From NCBI RefSeq assembly GCF_002023715.1, contig NZ_MAHX01000016.1:558001-622000 (forward strand): a stretch of 64,000 nucleotides of DNA, written 5' to 3'. A program made the translations under genes and the position numbers. The notes beneath the pieces were generated by a model. It did not search any database, had not been told where the DNA came from, and saw nothing but the letters and a program-made list of their open reading frames with translations. Positions 1 through 8,436 of the stretch are shown piece by piece. Source of the DNA: Elizabethkingia occulta. GTDB lineage: Bacteria; Bacteroidota; Bacteroidia; Flavobacteriales; Weeksellaceae. Numbering within the stretch: the first letter of the stretch is position 1; each line of letters opens with the position of its first letter.

Positions 1-16
1 TTACATTAGCAAATAT

Positions 17-991
17 ATGAGAGAAATCGCTTTCATCAAACAAAATAAAGAAAAATGGCTGGATATAGAGCAGGTGGTATTAGGAAAAATTAAAAAAAAT
101 CCTGATGACCTGTCTTCGTTATATATTAACCTGATTAATGACCTGTCTTTTTCTCAGACTTATTACCCCAAAAGTAAGACAACAGTATACCTTAACTATC
201 TCTCATCACAAATTTTCCAGAAGATTTATAAAACAAAAAGAATAGAGCAAAACAGGCTGAAATCATTTTTCATGAAAGAGGTTCCTCTGATCATGTATGA
301 ATACAGGAAATATTTATTACTTGCCTTTCTGGTTTTCTCTATGTTTACTACTATAGGCATTATTTCTACCCATTATGATGTGGATTTTGTCAAATTGATA
401 TTAGGAGAAGATTATGTCAATCAGACCTTGGAGAATATTAAAAAAGGCAATGCTGTTGCTATTTACGGAAGCGGATCTAACTGGGGAAGTGCCATTGGAA
501 TTATTCAGAATAACCTTGGGGTAGGTGCCAAGCTTTATGCTTATGGTATTTTCGGCGGGGTTGGAACATTGTTCGTGCTAATGCAAAATAGTATTATGCT
601 GGGGACTTTTCAGTATTTTTTTCAGCAACAAGGTGTATTAGGAGACAGTATGCGTGGAATATGGATACATGGCGCTTTCGAAATATCAGCGATGGTGATA
701 GAGGCTTCTGCAGGTTTTATACTTGGTGCTTCTTTGCTTTTCCCAAAAACTTATTCGAGGTTGAATTCATTTAAAATAGGATTTAGGAATTCATTTAAAA
801 TATTTGTAAGTACTATTCCGTTTACCATATTTGCCGGACTTTTAGAAGGTTTTGTAACAAGATACGCGCTACAAATGCCACTAATTATTGATCTGGTAAT
901 TATCTTCGGGACACTAGGATTTATAATCTTCTACTATGCTATTTTCCCCTACAGGGTTCATAAAAAACTAAAACATGATGCAATTTTATAA
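17..991 (+). CDS. SpoIIM-like (DUF95) integral membrane protein
   Basis: This 324-residue protein has a soluble, charged N-terminal third and then several hydrophobic segments (about 100-120, 170-195, 215-245, 265-285 and 288-312), the layout of the stage II sporulation protein M family. Bacteroidota do not sporulate; in this phylum the family is found beside MoxR ATPases and DUF58/DUF4129 proteins, as here. The molecular role is unknown; a part in an envelope-associated MoxR system is inferred from context. The ATG at 17 is the first in frame, and the 3' end overlaps the next gene by 17 bases, so they are probably co-transcribed and translationally coupled. Any gene upstream lies outside the window. 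Confidence 0.8.
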   Translation: MREIAFIKQNKEKWLDIEQVVLGKIKKNPDDLSSLYINLINDLSFSQTYYPKSKTTVYLNYLSSQIFQKIYKTKRIEQNRLKSFFMKEVPLIMYEYRKYLLLAFLVFSMFTTIGIISTHYDVDFVKLILGEDYVNQTLENIKKGNAVAIYGSGSNWGSAIGIIQNNLGVGAKLYAYGIFGGVGTLFVLMQNSIMLGTFQYFFQQQGVLGDSMRGIWIHGAFEISAMVIEASAGFILGASLLFPKTYSRLNSFKIGFRNSFKIFVSTIPFTIFAGLLEGFVTRYALQMPLIIDLVIIFGTLGFIIFYYAIFPYRVHKKLKHDAIL

Positions 992-1919
992 AAAAAGAGA
1001 TTTTGGAGCGCTGGTATCAGATACGCTTAACTTTTTTAAACTATATGGGAAAAACTATTTCAAAAACTATCTTACACTCAACGGTGGAATTATTATTCTA
1101 TTGGTTGTTGTAATTGTAATAGGTTTTGGTGATTTTTTCAAACAAGCTTTCGGATCCAATATAAATGGTGAAGCTTACTTGTTTCAGGATTATTTTCAGC
1201 AAAATCAAGGTCTATTGATAGGGGCTTCGGTTCTTTCAATTGTATTAATTATTCTGTTGTCTATAATCTCATATTCATTTCCGGTGCTCTATATGAAGCG
1301 ACTTGCTGAGACAGGTAATTCTAGAGTGACTATGAATGAAATGATAGAGGATATGAAAAAAAATCTGAAGAAATTTTTTGTCTTCTTCATTGGTTCTATT
1401 TTTATCCTGACACCATTATTTATTTTTGCATTTGTTATTTCGTCTTTTCTAATGATTATTCTTATCGGTTTCTTGCTGATTATGGCTTGTATTCCGGTAA
1501 TGGTTAATATTATAAACTTTACCCTGTTCAATATGTACAATACCAATGATGGTTTTTTTGCATCCATCGGTATAGCATTTCGTATGCAGTTTTCCAAAAG
1601 CTTCTGGAAATATATAGGCTCCACCTTTATCATTTACTTACTGATTAATGTTGTAACAAGTATTTTTGCTTTTATTCCTATGATGTTTTTATATGGATAT
1701 ATTATTACCACTGTAAGAACTACTCCGGATGCACTTGGATCAGATTCCTCATTTTTCATGACACTTATGGCTATTGTGTATGCTGTATCGATTGCATGTA
1801 CTATAGTACTCAATAATCTGATCTATGTAAATGCTGGTTTCATGTATTATGACAGCAGAACAGATTTACACCGCAATGTTACTTTTTCCGAAATCGATAC
1901 TATTGGGTCTGGTGAATAG
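975..1919 (+). CDS. multi-pass membrane protein of unknown function
   Basis: The 314-residue protein has about six hydrophobic segments (roughly 35-53, 80-105, 133-158, 160-182, 215-240 and 258-285) and a short cytoplasmic-looking N-terminus. I recognise no catalytic motif; it resembles the DUF4013 or glycerophosphodiesterase-type membrane domains often found in MoxR operons. Its start (ATG at 975, with a second ATG directly after) lies within the end of the SpoIIM-like gene. It probably works in the membrane with its neighbours. Gene reality is clear; function is not. Confidence 0.75.
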   Translation: MMQFYKKRDFGALVSDTLNFFKLYGKNYFKNYLTLNGGIIILLVVVIVIGFGDFFKQAFGSNINGEAYLFQDYFQQNQGLLIGASVLSIVLIILLSIISYSFPVLYMKRLAETGNSRVTMNEMIEDMKKNLKKFFVFFIGSIFILTPLFIFAFVISSFLMIILIGFLLIMACIPVMVNIINFTLFNMYNTNDGFFASIGIAFRMQFSKSFWKYIGSTFIIYLLINVVTSIFAFIPMMFLYGYIITTVRTTPDALGSDSSFFMTLMAIVYAVSIACTIVLNNLIYVNAGFMYYDSRTDLHRNVTFSEIDTIGSGE

Positions 1920-2700
1920 TAAAATTGTATATATTATTTTTCTTTTTACACTTTCTGTACATGCGCAGAAGGTGGATACTATTGTTACTGCTGAATTGCC
2001 ACCTGTGAGCATAAAAAATAAGAATCAGTTAAAAACGGATTCTCTGCTCCAAAAAGGATATGCTACTGAAAATGCAGTTTATCCGGGAACATTTGATGCG
2101 AAGTTTAAAGAAAAATATAACGGAAGCGATTTTGATTACTCCGTAAATAAGCCAAAAGAATCTTTATGGCAAAAATTCAAGAAATGGCTGGCTGAGCTAT
2201 TTGATGATTTGTTCCAAAGCAAAAGTTTACAGGGAGCTAATGATGCTTTATATATTTTGTTAAGAATTGTAGCCATAGTTCTTCTCGGTTTTGCATTATA
2301 TCTTATTGTAAAGTTCGTTCTTGCAAGAAATGGTAACTGGGTATTCAGTAAGAAAAGTAAAAAACTGAATCCTGAAGACAGAACAATAACAGAAAATATT
2401 CATGAACTTGATATTCCGGCTTTAATTAAAAACTATGAAGATAAAAAGGAATACAGATCTGCTATAAGATACCAGTTCCTTTACCTGCTGAAGCTTATGA
2501 CTGATAAGAATATGCTGGAATGGGATCCGGAAAAGACAAACAGAGATTATATCCGCATGCTTAATGGTAATGCTTTGCAGTCCGATTTTCAGAAGCTCTC
2601 TTTCGTATTCGAGAATGTGTGGTATGGAGAGCGTAGTATTACAGAAAATGAGTATGCTGTTTTCAGAAAACAATATCAACAGACACAACAAAAAATATGA
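1876..2700 (+). CDS. DUF4129-type membrane protein of the MoxR operon
   Basis: From the ATG at 1876 the product is 274 residues: a hydrophobic signal-like N-terminus ending near VHAQ, a periplasmic-looking segment of about 100 residues, a transmembrane helix (about 125-147) and a cytoplasmic C-terminal domain with the pattern YRSAIRYQFLYLLKLM and a Trp-Asp-Pro stretch typical of DUF4129. The start is uncertain. The frame is open back to an ATG at 1831, which would overlap the upstream gene by 89 bases; a GTG at 1912 gives the cleanest signal peptide (MNSKIVYIIFLFTLSVHAQ) and only a small overlap. The gene overlaps the next one by four bases (ATGA). Confidence 0.75.
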   Translation: MLLFPKSILLGLVNSKIVYIIFLFTLSVHAQKVDTIVTAELPPVSIKNKNQLKTDSLLQKGYATENAVYPGTFDAKFKEKYNGSDFDYSVNKPKESLWQKFKKWLAELFDDLFQSKSLQGANDALYILLRIVAIVLLGFALYLIVKFVLARNGNWVFSKKSKKLNPEDRTITENIHELDIPALIKNYEDKKEYRSAIRYQFLYLLKLMTDKNMLEWDPEKTNRDYIRMLNGNALQSDFQKLSFVFENVWYGERSITENEYAVFRKQYQQTQQKI

Positions 2701-3863
2701 ATAAGACACTAAAGTTATATCTCATTATTTTTGCTGTAGTTGTAGGGCTTCTGGCAGTATTACAGGTGAATAAAAAACCATTGATCGACTGGCGGAAAAC
2801 CTATTCTGTGATAGATAAAAAGCCTTTCGATTTGTATGTATTCAATCATGAGGCTAATCAGCTGTTCAACCAAAAGTTAAAAAAAATTGGTGAGTCACCT
2901 TATCGTTACTATAGTAAAGATTCTCTTCAGCGTCCGCATAATATATTGATTATTGAAAGAGAACTGGATAAACAATCTTGGATAAAGATACTGAAGCAGG
3001 CTAAAAGGGGAAGTGATGTGATGGTTGTTTCCGAAAATATACCATATGATTTAGTAGATACTTTAAATCTGACAACAAGACTTCTAAGTTCGGACACTAT
3101 AAATTTTCTGACATTTACCGATAAAAGCCGCAAAGGAAGCATAAAACTAAACAGGCTTCCAAACGGAAATGTGATTCCGATGATTGATATAAAAACGACA
3201 GAGATTCTGGGAAGTAATTTATTGAAAGGTCGTAATCAGTCCTATGCAAATTTTGTAAAGGTAAAAACAGGAAAGGGAAATATTTTTATTCATACAGAGC
3301 CATTGGTTCTTACCAATTATTACCTTTTACAAAAAGGAAATGAAAAATATGTAGAGGAAATGTTTTCATATCTGTCGAGAGACAGAGATACTTTATGGTT
3401 TATGGAAAATCAAAATTTACAATCTATATCACCATTACGCTTTATCTTAAGAAATCCACCATTACGATATGCCTGGTATATATTTTTAGTAGGATTCTTT
3501 GTATTTATAATATTCCATGCTAAAAGAAAACAACGTATTATTCCTATAATAAAACCATTGGAAAATACCTCTGTAGAATTTGTGAGAAGTATAGGCAATC
3601 TTTATCTGAATGAAGGAGATGCAAAAGATATGATGCAGAAGAAAGTTACCTATTTTCTAAATAAAGTACGTACGGATCTTCTGATAGATACTTCTATTAT
3701 AGACGATGTCTTTGTCAATAGATTACAATTGAAAACAGGAAAACCTAAAGAATTAATAGAGCAAGCGGTTGTACTAATGCAAAGAAGTAATAATCCTTCT
3801 TCAAATATAACAGAGCAGGATCTGATTAAATTAAACGAAATATTAGACAAAATATACAAATAA
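2697..3863 (+). CDS. DUF4350-type protein of the MoxR operon
   Basis: The 388-residue protein has an N-terminal signal anchor (residues 5-23), a periplasmic alpha/beta domain of about 230 residues, a second membrane helix (about 258-276, YAWYIFLVGFFVFIIFHAK) and a cytoplasmic tail. This fits DUF4350, related to GATase-like or ABC-associated periplasmic domains, usually found between DUF4129 and MoxR genes. No catalytic residues can be assigned. It starts within the stop of the preceding gene and ends four bases before moxR, so it sits in the same tight operon. Confidence 0.75.
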   Translation: MNKTLKLYLIIFAVVVGLLAVLQVNKKPLIDWRKTYSVIDKKPFDLYVFNHEANQLFNQKLKKIGESPYRYYSKDSLQRPHNILIIERELDKQSWIKILKQAKRGSDVMVVSENIPYDLVDTLNLTTRLLSSDTINFLTFTDKSRKGSIKLNRLPNGNVIPMIDIKTTEILGSNLLKGRNQSYANFVKVKTGKGNIFIHTEPLVLTNYYLLQKGNEKYVEEMFSYLSRDRDTLWFMENQNLQSISPLRFILRNPPLRYAWYIFLVGFFVFIIFHAKRKQRIIPIIKPLENTSVEFVRSIGNLYLNEGDAKDMMQKKVTYFLNKVRTDLLIDTSIIDDVFVNRLQLKTGKPKELIEQAVVLMQRSNNPSSNITEQDLIKLNEILDKIYK

Positions 3864-3867
3864 GAAT

Positions 3868-4893
3868 ATGGAAGAAAATCAATATAACCCAATACCTGAA
3901 AGTACTCCGACAGAATCACAAAATCCGGAATTTCAATCCAGAATTGATATGACGGCACTAAAGAATAGTCTGGATAAAGTAAAAACAGAAATTAATAAAG
4001 TAATTGTTGGTCAGGATTCCATGATAGAGCATTTGCTGGTAGCATTACTGTCCAATGGACATGTTCTGATTGAAGGTGTACCAGGAGTTGCTAAAACAAT
4101 TACTGCTAAACTATTGGCCAAAACAATTGCTGTAGATTTTAGCAGAATCCAGTTTACACCAGATCTTATGCCTTCTGATATTTTGGGAACAGCAGTGTTT
4201 AATGCAAAGACAACAGAGTTTGAATTCAAGAAAGGGCCTATATTTTCTAACTTTATTTTAATTGATGAGATTAACCGTTCTCCGGCAAAAACTCAGGCTG
4301 CACTTTTCGAAGTAATGGAAGAAAGGCAAATCACTATGGATGGGCGAAAATATATAATGGAAGAACCTTTTCTGGTTATTGCCACTCAGAACCCAATAGA
4401 GCAGGAAGGTACCTACAGATTACCGGAAGCGCAATTAGACCGATTTTTATTCAAAGTGAATGTTGGATATCCAACACCAGAGCAGGAAGTTCAGATTATC
4501 AAGAATCAGCATCAGTTAAAAGTTGATGATAAAACTGAACAAGTTCAGCCTGTATTAATAGCCGAAGAATTAAAAAAATATCAGAATCTTATAAAAGATA
4601 TCATTGTTGAAGAAAATCTTCTGGAATATATTGCCAGGATTGTTGTGAACACAAGAGAGAATCCTTTCCTGTATTTAGGTGCTTCACCTCGTGCTTCTTT
4701 GGCATTGTTAACGGCATCTAAAGGTTTCGCAGCAATTAACGGTCGTGACTTTGTAACTCCTGATGATATAAAAGAAGCAGCAGTAGCAGTATTAAGGCAC
4801 AGAGTAATTGTTACTCCGGAGCGTGAAATGGAAGGACTGGGTGTAGAAGAGGTAATTAAACAAATACTGGAATCCATAGAAATTCCGAGATAG
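3868..4893 (+). CDS. MoxR-family AAA+ ATPase
   Basis: This 341-residue AAA+ ATPase carries Walker A GVPGVAKT (70-77), Walker B ILIDE (130-134), sensor ATQNP (172-176) and the LPEAQLDRF arginine-finger motif (186-194) that mark MoxR proteins. MoxR ATPases act as chaperone-like remodelling enzymes together with von Willebrand-type or DUF58 partners, often for the assembly or stress response of envelope enzymes. The first 25 residues are a disordered Pro/Thr/Gln-rich tail. It lies in frame order between DUF4350 and DUF58, its usual partners. The client in this organism is unknown. Confidence 0.93.
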   Translation: MEENQYNPIPESTPTESQNPEFQSRIDMTALKNSLDKVKTEINKVIVGQDSMIEHLLVALLSNGHVLIEGVPGVAKTITAKLLAKTIAVDFSRIQFTPDLMPSDILGTAVFNAKTTEFEFKKGPIFSNFILIDEINRSPAKTQAALFEVMEERQITMDGRKYIMEEPFLVIATQNPIEQEGTYRLPEAQLDRFLFKVNVGYPTPEQEVQIIKNQHQLKVDDKTEQVQPVLIAEELKKYQNLIKDIIVEENLLEYIARIVVNTRENPFLYLGASPRASLALLTASKGFAAINGRDFVTPDDIKEAAVAVLRHRVIVTPEREMEGLGVEEVIKQILESIEIPR

Positions 4894-4909
4894 ATTATGT
4901 AGTGCGCAG

Positions 4910-4976
4910 TTGTTGGTTTACAGTTAATAGTATTTTGGAAATTGGCTGTTACCTGTACACTGTAAACTCCCAATAA
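4910..4976. repeat. intergenic imperfect inverted repeat
   Basis: TTGTTGGTTTACAGT at 4910-4924 pairs imperfectly with ACTGTAAACTCCCAATAA at 4959-4976 around a 34-base loop. It fills the 88-base gap between moxR and the DUF58 gene. Similar TTGTTGGTTT wording recurs after the sulfhydrylase gene near 19275, which suggests a dispersed intergenic repeat. There is no T-run, so it is not an obvious terminator. Confidence 0.5.
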
Positions 4977-4981
4977 ATTTT

Positions 4982-6307
4982 ATGAAAAAATTATATATCA
5001 ATAATCTTTTTTTTCTGCTGCTAGGTATTATAGCTGTAGTATATGTTTTTGCATTTTTTTTCCCATTTGTAATGTGGGTAGCACATGCAGGATTATTGTT
5101 ATTGGTGTTGTTGACCTGTATTGATATTTTTATTCTATTCAGAGAGAAAAACGGAGTGAAAAGTAACAGGATTTTGCCTGAAAAATTGTCGAATGGTGAT
5201 GAAAACCTTACTAAAATAGACCTTCGGAACAATTATCCGTTTACTATAAAAGTAAAGGTTATTGATGAGATACCATTTCAGTTTCAGCTTCGTAATTTCG
5301 AGATTCATAAGGATATAAAACCCTACGGGAATACACTCTTTGAATATCCGCTTGTTCCAAAAGAAAGAGGCGAATATCAGTTTGGAAATCTTAATATATA
5401 TGTTCGTTCTCCATTAGGACTTGTCGCAAAAAGGTATAAAACTCAGGATGGGCAAATGGTACCAAGTTATCCATCATTTATTCACCTCAGAAAATATGAG
5501 CTCATGGCTATGCAGAATGAGTTCTTGTTAGGGGGAATAAAAAAGATTCGTAAAATTGGACATACTATGGAATTTGAACAAATCCGTGAGTATGTAACTG
5601 GTGACGATATCCGCAGTATTAACTGGAAAGCGACTGGAAAACAAAACCGACTGATGATCAATCAGTACCAGGAGGAAAGAGCACAAAGGGTATATATGCT
5701 GATAGATAAAGGACGAACGATGAAAATGCCGTTTAATGGTTTATCATTGCTGGACTATTCTATTAATGCGTCTATGGCTTTAGCGCATATTATCCTTAAA
5801 AAACAAGACCGTGCCGGTGTAATGACTTTTTCCAAAAAGATGGAAAATACTGTTGCTGCTGAATTAAAAGCGGGGCAGATAAAGAAAATTGCCGAAGCTC
5901 TGTATAATATTAATACTAACTTCTACGAATCAGATTATAGTAGGCTTTATACCGATCTGAAAAGAAAAGTAACGCAACGAAGCTTGATACTTCTCTTTAC
6001 CAACTTTGAGACGCTGGATGCGCTGAAACGCCAGCTTCCATATCTCAGAGGAATTGCCAAAAGCCATTTATTGGTAGTTGTATTCTTTAAGAATGCTGAG
6101 GTAATGAAAATGATGGATCATAAAAATGCACAAAAGACTCAGGATGTTTATGATCAAATTATAGCGGAAAAATTCGAGTATGAGAAAAAGCTAATTCGCC
6201 AGGAACTCCAGAAATATGGTATTTATTCTGTCTATACACTTCCTGAAAATTTGAGTATAGAAGTTATCAACAAATATCTGGAAATTAAAGCCAGGGGAAT
6301 ACTCTAG
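4982..6307 (+). CDS. DUF58-domain (vWA-like) membrane protein
   Basis: The 441-residue protein has two N-terminal membrane helices (about 8-25 and 28-48) and then a soluble region with the DUF58 signature DDIRSINWKATGKQNRLM near residue 205, followed by a vWA-like segment (MLIDKGRTM) in which the metal-binding DxSxS motif is degenerate. DUF58 proteins are standard partners of MoxR ATPases. It follows moxR after an 88-base gap holding an inverted repeat and seems to be the last gene of the operon. Confidence 0.88.
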   Translation: MKKLYINNLFFLLLGIIAVVYVFAFFFPFVMWVAHAGLLLLVLLTCIDIFILFREKNGVKSNRILPEKLSNGDENLTKIDLRNNYPFTIKVKVIDEIPFQFQLRNFEIHKDIKPYGNTLFEYPLVPKERGEYQFGNLNIYVRSPLGLVAKRYKTQDGQMVPSYPSFIHLRKYELMAMQNEFLLGGIKKIRKIGHTMEFEQIREYVTGDDIRSINWKATGKQNRLMINQYQEERAQRVYMLIDKGRTMKMPFNGLSLLDYSINASMALAHIILKKQDRAGVMTFSKKMENTVAAELKAGQIKKIAEALYNINTNFYESDYSRLYTDLKRKVTQRSLILLFTNFETLDALKRQLPYLRGIAKSHLLVVVFFKNAEVMKMMDHKNAQKTQDVYDQIIAEKFEYEKKLIRQELQKYGIYSVYTLPENLSIEVINKYLEIKARGIL

Positions 6308-6385
6308 CTATATTAATTCAGGTACCCTTTATTTGTTTCCTTTCCGTGGAAGCATGTTTTTATTTATTAATGATGAAATAGATTT

Positions 6386-8158
6386 ATGAAAGAAATAAAG
6401 TCTTTTATCGAGAAAGAGCAAGCTAATATAAAGTCCTCTGAAAAGATCAAAAATTTAATTAGTGTATTTAGGGTTCTGACATTTCTCGCCTCTGTTTTTT
6501 CAATGATTAAGTATTTTCAGGATAAGGAGGCTTTATATCTGTTTTTAACTTTCCTGTCATTTATACTTTTTTTAGTATTACTCTTTGTCTCATCTCACTA
6601 TCAGCAAAAAATAAATTACAGTAAAAAGGTTATTGAGGTTTGCAAACAGATTACTGAAGAGTTTTCAACGAATAGTCAAATTGAAGGGTCAGATATAAAC
6701 AATTACCATTCCTATAATAAAGATTTGGATATTTTCGGTGAACGTTCCCTGTTTACTAAAATAGATAAGACATCAACCTGTCTGGGAGCAGATATGCTGA
6801 GAGATCACCTGTCTAATCCACTTACACAATGCAAAGAAATTGAAGAAAGGCAGGAAGCTATTAAAGAGTTGGCTCAGAAGCCGGAATGGAATATACACTT
6901 TCTGGCAAATGCAAAGTCGCTTGAATTACAAGATAAAGGTCTGCTAACAAATAAACTGTCTGTAGACTTTCCATGGAAGCTTGTCAGTACAATACTGATT
7001 GTGATTCCGGTAATTAATATTTTATTACTGACATTGGCTATTCTGAAGGATTTTTCACCTGTTTTTCTGGGTGTATTTTTAGCCTTTTCTGTTATTAGCT
7101 TGCTTGTTGTTAATAGTAAATACAGTAAGCAACTTAAAAAAGCTTATGGTGTTGTTAGTCTAAGGTCAGAACAATATAGCAGATTCTCAGAAATTTTTCA
7201 GTTAATAGAGAAAGAAGCCTTCAATACAGAATTAAATAAAAGCCTTCAGGCAAAGCTTACTCATCCATTGGCTTCTTCATGTATTAACAAATTATCCGGT
7301 ATAAAAAGAAATCTGGATAACGGACATACACCTCTGTTTGGATCAATTGCCAATCTTTTGTTTTTATGGAACCTTCGGTATACAGTAGAGCTGGCAAAAT
7401 TAATGAATCTGCTTAATGAGCATATTGATAATTGGTTTGAGGCATTCGCTGAGTATGAAGCATTAATATCTTTTGGCATTTTTGCCTATAAAAACCCACA
7501 ATACAATTATCCTGTCTGTAGAGAAGATATCAGTTCATTACAATGTAAAGATATAATTCATCCATTATTGGATTCCGGAAAAGCAATTGGTAATGACTTT
7601 ACTATTGGAAATACTAAGTATATCTGTATCGTTACAGGGGCTAATATGACAGGTAAAAGTACTTTTCTCCGAACTATAGGTGTAAATCTTGTGCTGGCAA
7701 TGAATGGATGTCCGGTAGGAGCAAAAGAGTTCGTTTTTAGACCGATGCATATATTTACAAGTATGAGAACAAGCGATTCCTTATCGGATGGAAGTTCTTA
7801 TTTTAATGCAGAAATAAAAAGGTTAAAAAGCCTAGTGGAAACACTGGAAGAAAAAGTTCCACTTTACATTATTCTCGATGAAATTCTGAAGGGCACAAAT
7901 TCTAGAGATAAGTTGGAAGGCTCTCGTCTGTTCCTGAAAAGGATAATGGATATTAATACAGACTTTACTTGTATTATTGCTACCCATGATTTACCACTTA
8001 CAGATATGGCTAAAACTTATCCTGGAAATGTTTCCAATCTTTGTTTTGAATTGGATGAAAAAAATGGTGAGCTTATATCTGACTACAAACTAAAATCCGG
8101 TGTTACCCAAACCATGAATGCGCTAAGATTAATGAAGGCCTATAACATTATAGATTAG
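6386..8158 (+). CDS. membrane-anchored MutS-like ATPase
   Basis: The 590-residue protein ends in a MutS domain V ATPase: Walker A TGANMTGKST at about 417-426, Walker B YIILDE at 494-499, and a conserved ATHD switch later. It lacks the mismatch-reading and connector domains of MutS1 (about 850 residues). Instead it has hydrophobic helices near 28-45, 50-70 and 200-245, so it is probably anchored in the inner membrane. Such short MutS homologues are common in Bacteroidota and their function is unknown; a role in canonical mismatch repair is unlikely. It has its own spacing of 78 bases from the DUF58 gene. Confidence 0.85.
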   Translation: MKEIKSFIEKEQANIKSSEKIKNLISVFRVLTFLASVFSMIKYFQDKEALYLFLTFLSFILFLVLLFVSSHYQQKINYSKKVIEVCKQITEEFSTNSQIEGSDINNYHSYNKDLDIFGERSLFTKIDKTSTCLGADMLRDHLSNPLTQCKEIEERQEAIKELAQKPEWNIHFLANAKSLELQDKGLLTNKLSVDFPWKLVSTILIVIPVINILLLTLAILKDFSPVFLGVFLAFSVISLLVVNSKYSKQLKKAYGVVSLRSEQYSRFSEIFQLIEKEAFNTELNKSLQAKLTHPLASSCINKLSGIKRNLDNGHTPLFGSIANLLFLWNLRYTVELAKLMNLLNEHIDNWFEAFAEYEALISFGIFAYKNPQYNYPVCREDISSLQCKDIIHPLLDSGKAIGNDFTIGNTKYICIVTGANMTGKSTFLRTIGVNLVLAMNGCPVGAKEFVFRPMHIFTSMRTSDSLSDGSSYFNAEIKRLKSLVETLEEKVPLYIILDEILKGTNSRDKLEGSRLFLKRIMDINTDFTCIIATHDLPLTDMAKTYPGNVSNLCFELDEKNGELISDYKLKSGVTQTMNALRLMKAYNIID

Positions 8159-8194
8159 ATAGGCTTTCTTTTTCCTTTTACTATAAAATAAAAA

Positions 8195-8218
8195 AGAATG
8201 GGCAACAATGTCCATTCT
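8195..8218. terminator. hairpin after the MutS-like gene
   Basis: AGAATGGG (8195-8202) pairs with TCCATTCT (8211-8218) around an eight-base loop. It is followed by CTCTTT on the plus strand and by a longer T-run on the minus strand. It sits 37 bases after the MutS-like stop codon and could end that transcript. The rest of 8159-8436 is A/T-rich leader without a recognised gene; a TAnnTTTG-like hexamer (TATTTTTG, 8400-8407) may be the -7 box of the next gene. Confidence 0.4.
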
Positions 8219-8436
8219 CTTTCAGCTAGTGTGTTTTTGTTTCTTTTTATCATGTATGTTTCTGACTACAAATTTCCAGTTATTTTTTCAGATAGCTGAA
8301 TTTTCTGTATTACAATGCGCCTACATAATTTTTTTTTCACGTATACAAAATGTCTACATTTATTTATAAAAACCTAATTATTATATGTTTATATATATGT
8401 ATTTTTGTGTATAAAGGTTTTATGAGTTTGCAAAAA

